Below, piece by piece: positions 33,703-37,105 of a stretch of 37,105 bases of DNA. Each line of letters starts with the position of its first letter. Position 1 is the first letter of the stretch. Made by a program: the position numbers and the translations under genes. The stretch spans positions 1 to 37,105 of the forward strand of contig WLOB01000003.1 of the NCBI GenBank assembly GCA_009699505.1, read 5' to 3'. The notes below the pieces were generated by a model. The model had not been told where the DNA came from, ran no database searches, and saw only the letters and a program-made list of their open reading frames with translations. This DNA is from Actinomycetota bacterium (GTDB lineage Bacteria > Actinomycetota > Thermoleophilia > Solirubrobacterales > Solirubrobacteraceae).

Positions 33703-33720
33703 GAAACGGGACCCTGTTTC
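33703..33720. promoter_or_regulatory. Near-perfect palindrome GAAACGGGACCCTGTTTC upstream of the resolvase; candidate res/operator site
   Basis: 7 of 9 pairs match, 36 bp upstream of the resolvase start. Confidence 0.4.
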
Positions 33721-33958
33721 GGTACTGACCTTTGGGACGGTTGGCGCCCAGCTTCTATCGGCGGCGCCGTTTCGGGCCGGCGGGCGTTCCACTTCCAAGG
33801 AACCGGGACGATGGTCGCCGGGGGGCGACGTGCCCAGCAGACACCCCTTCTGGGGAATCAATTCGGACGGGTTTACCGGACGGCGAGCGTGTTTTCGGAC
33901 CGACGGCACGCGTTGAGGATGGTCCGTTCCGACCGGCGTTCGGCCGCTTCCGGGCCGG

Positions 33959-34543
33959 TCAGGCCGCTCCGTCCTGCTCGTCTTCGGGGGTCCGGGGCAC
34001 CCACGCTCTCACGTGCACGCCACCATGACCGACGGACGCGGTCCCGCCACGGCCAAGGGCTTCGTGCGGGACGTCGCGGCCGGAGATGACCAGGACAGTT
34101 CGCCCGGTGTGCTCGAGCACACCGCGGACGGTCTCGCCGAGCTCGTTGTAGCGCTGACCGCTGCGTCCGTGGCGACCCATCACGATGAGGTCGGCGTCCA
34201 TCTCGTCGGCGACTGCGACGATCGACCGTGCCACACCCGAATCAGCGGCCTGACAACGCGGACGCGCCAGCAGCCCGGCGTCGGCGGCGTGGTGCACCCC
34301 CACCGTCGCACGGGTCAGCGCCGCGTCCTGACCGGTCACGTCGAGCCTGCCCGTCCCCTCGGCGGGGGCTGTACGGCCCGACGTATCGGTCTCGCGGCGC
34401 TCCGGGGCGGGCTGCCAGACCGTCAGGACGGTCACCTCGGCGTCGGGCAGCAGCTGGGCGACGCGGTCGATTGCCGCCTCGGAGTCCCCGGACCGGTCGA
34501 ACGGGAGCAGGACAACAGGGCGCCGAGAGGACGAGGACGTCAC
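33959..34543 (-). CDS. Universal stress protein (UspA-like)
   Basis: VVLLPFDRSGDSEAAIDRVAQLLPDAEVTVLTVW...DADLIVMGRHGRSGQRYNELGETVRGVLEHTGRTVLVI. Confidence 0.85.
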   Translation of the reverse strand: MTSSSSRRPVVLLPFDRSGDSEAAIDRVAQLLPDAEVTVLTVWQPAPERRETDTSGRTAPAEGTGRLDVTGQDAALTRATVGVHHAADAGLLARPRCQAADSGVARSIVAVADEMDADLIVMGRHGRSGQRYNELGETVRGVLEHTGRTVLVISGRDVPHEALGRGGTASVGHGGVHVRAWVPRTPEDEQDGAA

Positions 34544-34953
34544 GGCTGCTTCGGCGCGGCGGCGTCGCGTGCAAGCGCGGCGGCGTGGTCCGCGGCGTGC
34601 TGCTGTGCGTGGGCCTTTTCGTCAAGCGTCATCGTGCCCGGGTGGCCCTTCCCGGGCCACGGCGCCAGCAGGAGCAACAGGCGCGCCTCGCTGGCGGCCA
34701 ACACGGAGTGTCGTTCGTGCGGCTCGAGCTCGAACACCGCGCCGGGCCCGGCCATGACGGTCTCTCCCGTTGTGTCGGAGAACTTCACGTCACCGGTGAT
34801 CACGACGATCCACGCCCGTTCGTGCACCTCGTGCTCTGCGAGCGCTTGACCAGCGGCGAGACCGAGCACGATCGCCCTGGTCTCGTCGGTCGTCGACAAG
34901 ATCTGTGGCGGACCGGGCAACCCATTGAGCGCTGTGACATCCCAAGACCGCAT
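34540..34953 (-). CDS. Cupin-domain protein
   Basis: EHEVHERAWIVVITGDVKFSDTTGETVMAGPGAVFELEPHERHSVLAASEARLLLLLAP; stop overlaps the USP start. Confidence 0.8.
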   Translation of the reverse strand: MRSWDVTALNGLPGPPQILSTTDETRAIVLGLAAGQALAEHEVHERAWIVVITGDVKFSDTTGETVMAGPGAVFELEPHERHSVLAASEARLLLLLAPWPGKGHPGTMTLDEKAHAQQHAADHAAALARDAAAPKQP

Positions 34954-35078
34954 AGAAGCACCCTAACTTGAGATCTCGGCCCGAGACACGCTCCTTCGAC
35001 GTCCTGGAGCGCTCGGCGACGCACCCGGCATGGTCACCGGCCACGAGCTCCGTGACGAGAAGGACACCATTCCGGGGG

Positions 35079-35516
35079 CTATGGGGCTGGCGGAGCGGCG
35101 AGTTCCGCGGCCAGGCGCCCCAGCCGGTCGGCGGGCAGCGTCGCCTCGATCAGGGGGAAGAGCTCGCGCTCTTCGAGGCGGACGTGCTCCGCGAGCCGTT
35201 TCCCGAGCACGCGCAGTGCTTCGGCGTCGGCGACCTCGGTCGCGAGCACCGACCGGGCACGTCGCCGCAGCTCGACGTGGTCGCCCAGGATCTGGAGCAC
35301 GAGCGGCCCATGGGGATCGCCGTACTCCGCGAAGGCCGGAAGGAGCACCCGTTCCTCCGTCTCGAAGTGCCGCTCGGCGGCGCCGTTCCAGAAGGCCCGG
35401 AACGCCCCGCGGCACTCCTCCGCGTCGCTGGCGTCCACCCGCCGCATACCCTGGGCGACGAAGAGCGCCTGATGGTGGTCGTGGGAGAGCGTGACGAGCG
35501 CCGGATTGCGCTTCAT
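35079..35516 (-). CDS. Hemerythrin HHE-domain protein
   Basis: LSHDHHQALFVAQ...AERHFETEERVLLPAF...DHVELRRRA...LAEHVRLEERELFPLIE. Confidence 0.87.
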   Translation of the reverse strand: MKRNPALVTLSHDHHQALFVAQGMRRVDASDAEECRGAFRAFWNGAAERHFETEERVLLPAFAEYGDPHGPLVLQILGDHVELRRRARSVLATEVADAEALRVLGKRLAEHVRLEERELFPLIEATLPADRLGRLAAELAAPPAP

Positions 35517-36544
35517 GCCGTGCCGCCCTCGGGGGCGTCGGCGTAGACGGGCCGCCGAGGCGTGCGGGCGCGGGCACCGGCCTCAGCCCGCTCGACGGCG
35601 CGGCGGGACGGCCAAGCCAGGCTGAGCAGCCGCCGCGTGCGGTCCGAACAGCCAAGAATCAAGATCACGACCATCGTCCCGTAGATCGGGAGGTGCCCGA
35701 GCAGCTCGACGTCGCCGAAGAAGAACAGCGTGAGGTTGAACGGGATGCCGATTGCGACGACGCCGACCTGCGGCATGGCGCCGGAGATCAACATGAGCCC
35801 GAAGAACACCTCGGTGGCCCCGGCGATCCGGATGAACTGCAGGTCCGACACGCCGAGACCGAGCTCCCGGAAGACGTTGAAGTGCGAGTACTCCGCGAGG
35901 AACTTCAGCGCCAGGTCGGGCTGGGCGAGCTTCTCGTTGAACGCGACGACGATGAGGCAGACACCGACGGCGACGCGTAGGACCCAAGCGGCCTGGGCAA
36001 TCGTCAGCGGCTCCAGCACCCGGGCGTCCCCGCGCTCGTGGTCGACGGACCAGCGGCCCGCGCCGGTGCACACCAGAAACGCTGCGCAGCCGAGCAGGTC
36101 GATGCGCTGGACGATCTCTAGCAACCCGAACTGCAGCACGGCAACGGGGCCGAGGAGGATCAGCACCCAGGCGACCGTGCGAGTGCGCCATCCGGCGAAG
36201 AGGAGGATCGCGATGAAGAGCACGGCCGCGCCGAGCAGCAGGCTCGGGACGTCCCAGTGCAGCTCCATCGGGGGTGCCAGGAACGCCCCGAGGGAGAGCA
36301 TTCCGACGAGCGAGACGCCGAGGTGCATCCGCAGGATGAACGGGGTCCACTCGGCGAGCTGCGCGACGGCAGGCACGTCGACGCCCGACCACCAGCGCGC
36401 GGCGACGACGCGCACGGCGAGGGTGACGAGGAGGGCGGCCAGGAGCAGGCCGATCGTCGCCGTCTGGAACACGAAGCCCCAGTCCGCCCCCACGTCGTCG
36501 AAAACGAACCACGTCTCGTGCGCGAGGGGCATCCGGGGGACCAT
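35513..36544 (-). CDS. DoxX-like polytopic membrane protein
   Basis: Multiple TM segments; LRVAVGVCLIVVAFNEKLAQPDLALKFL...GATEVFFGLMLISGAMPQ; overlaps the HHE gene start. Confidence 0.7.
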   Translation of the reverse strand: MVPRMPLAHETWFVFDDVGADWGFVFQTATIGLLLAALLVTLAVRVVAARWWSGVDVPAVAQLAEWTPFILRMHLGVSLVGMLSLGAFLAPPMELHWDVPSLLLGAAVLFIAILLFAGWRTRTVAWVLILLGPVAVLQFGLLEIVQRIDLLGCAAFLVCTGAGRWSVDHERGDARVLEPLTIAQAAWVLRVAVGVCLIVVAFNEKLAQPDLALKFLAEYSHFNVFRELGLGVSDLQFIRIAGATEVFFGLMLISGAMPQVGVVAIGIPFNLTLFFFGDVELLGHLPIYGTMVVILILGCSDRTRRLLSLAWPSRRAVERAEAGARARTPRRPVYADAPEGGTA

Positions 36545-36667
36545 GTGCCGATCCTACGGACGGTCGGCGGATCGATGCCTCCACCGTTGCCTCCACCGCG
36601 CGCTTCCGGGTTCCGTGGCCCGGTCGTGGCCCGATGGGAGACCGGTGGCCCCTTGCGCGCAGGGACC

Positions 36668-36980
36668 GTGGCCGCGTCGCTCGTCCTGTTCAAGCGCCGG
36701 GCCGTGGCGCCAGTACTGTCCCCGGCGCTGTTCGCGGACCGGCGGACCGGGCCCTGCGCTCTCCGGCGTGCAGATCGTCCTCCAACAAGCGCTGCCCCCG
36801 GCGCGGGGCGGCAGGGCGGTCAGCGCCCTCCTGCTCCTCCGACAGCTCGGCGGCTCACTCGCCCTCGTGGCCGCGAACTCGATCTGCGCTTGGCGCGCGC
36901 CGGACTCCGGGGGCGCGGCTGCGACCGGCACGAGCACCCTCGTCGTCGCCGGCATCGGAGCGATCCTCACGTCGCGGAGC
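36668..36980 (+). pseudogene. Decayed DHA2/EmrB-QacA-like MFS transporter fragments
   Basis: LVLFKRRAVAPVLSPALFADRR in one frame and VQIVLQQALPPARGGRAVSALLLLRQLGGSLALVAANSI in another, with the intervening region missing. Confidence 0.6.
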
Positions 36981-37105
36981 TCGTCACCCTCCGCGGCGAC
37001 GCGGGACGTATCGCCAGGGGCCCGTCGCACGTTTGGGGAGCGTCAGGCCAGGCTGTCGGGACCAGCACCGAAGCGACCAGGTCTCGCTCGTCCCGGAAGA
37101 CCATC

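Larger units (their letters stand above)
2200..33720. mobile_element. Putative conjugative element (ICE or plasmid segment): T4SS, relaxase, tyrosine recombinase, serine resolvase, R-M and TA cargo; boundaries not determined
   Basis: Contiguous T4SS-like operon, VirD4/TraG, SSB, MobF relaxase, integrase and resolvase; no clear Rep or ParA/ParB seen; no att repeats identified at either edge. Confidence 0.55.

Noticed and set aside
32855-33916. 353-aa + strand ORF opposite the resolvase
   Set aside because: Antisense shadow; the resolvase frame is clear.
1-37105. CRISPR arrays, tRNA or rRNA genes
   Set aside because: No regularly spaced repeats and no tRNA T-loop/anticodon pattern or rRNA sequence noticed; a tRNAscan/Infernal run would be decisive.
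1-37105. Plasmid replication or partition genes
   Set aside because: No convincing Rep, ParA or ParB translation seen, so plasmid versus ICE remains open.

Overview
GC-rich, probably actinobacterial window (Thermoleophilia/Solirubrobacterales-like by feel only; not tested). Most of it (~2.2-33.7 kb) reads as a conjugative element. It holds a + strand type IV secretion operon: pilin-like, VirB8-like, VirB6/TrbL-like, split SCO6880-like, VirB4-like ATPase, SLT+CHAP hydrolase, lipoprotein-like, VirD4/TraG coupling protein and SSB. A convergent MobF/TraA relaxase-helicase follows, then two - strand operons of small accessory genes, a HicAB-like toxin-antitoxin pair, a sigma factor, a BsuBI/PstI-type restriction-modification pair, a tyrosine recombinase at the end of a small-gene operon, and a serine resolvase. 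The right flank (33.9-37.1 kb) looks like host or cargo stress genes (universal stress protein, cupin, hemerythrin, DoxX-like) and a decayed MFS transporter. The strongest unexplained signal is a pair of near-identical promoter plus leader-RNA modules (21.84-21.93 kb and 23.62-23.72 kb, both - strand). Each has a sigma70-like promoter with the same 17-bp spacer, then a 33-nt hairpin with an identical UUGGCG loop and compensatory base-pair changes, upstream of two different accessory operons. Other notable signals are a three-site GTGACCAA operator cluster before the transfer operon, a three-arm inverted/direct repeat next to the integrase, a frame break at a CCCC run followed by a hairpin in the integrase operon, and a 14-codon leader ORF coupled to the methylase. 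All family assignments come from reading translations; no searches were run.
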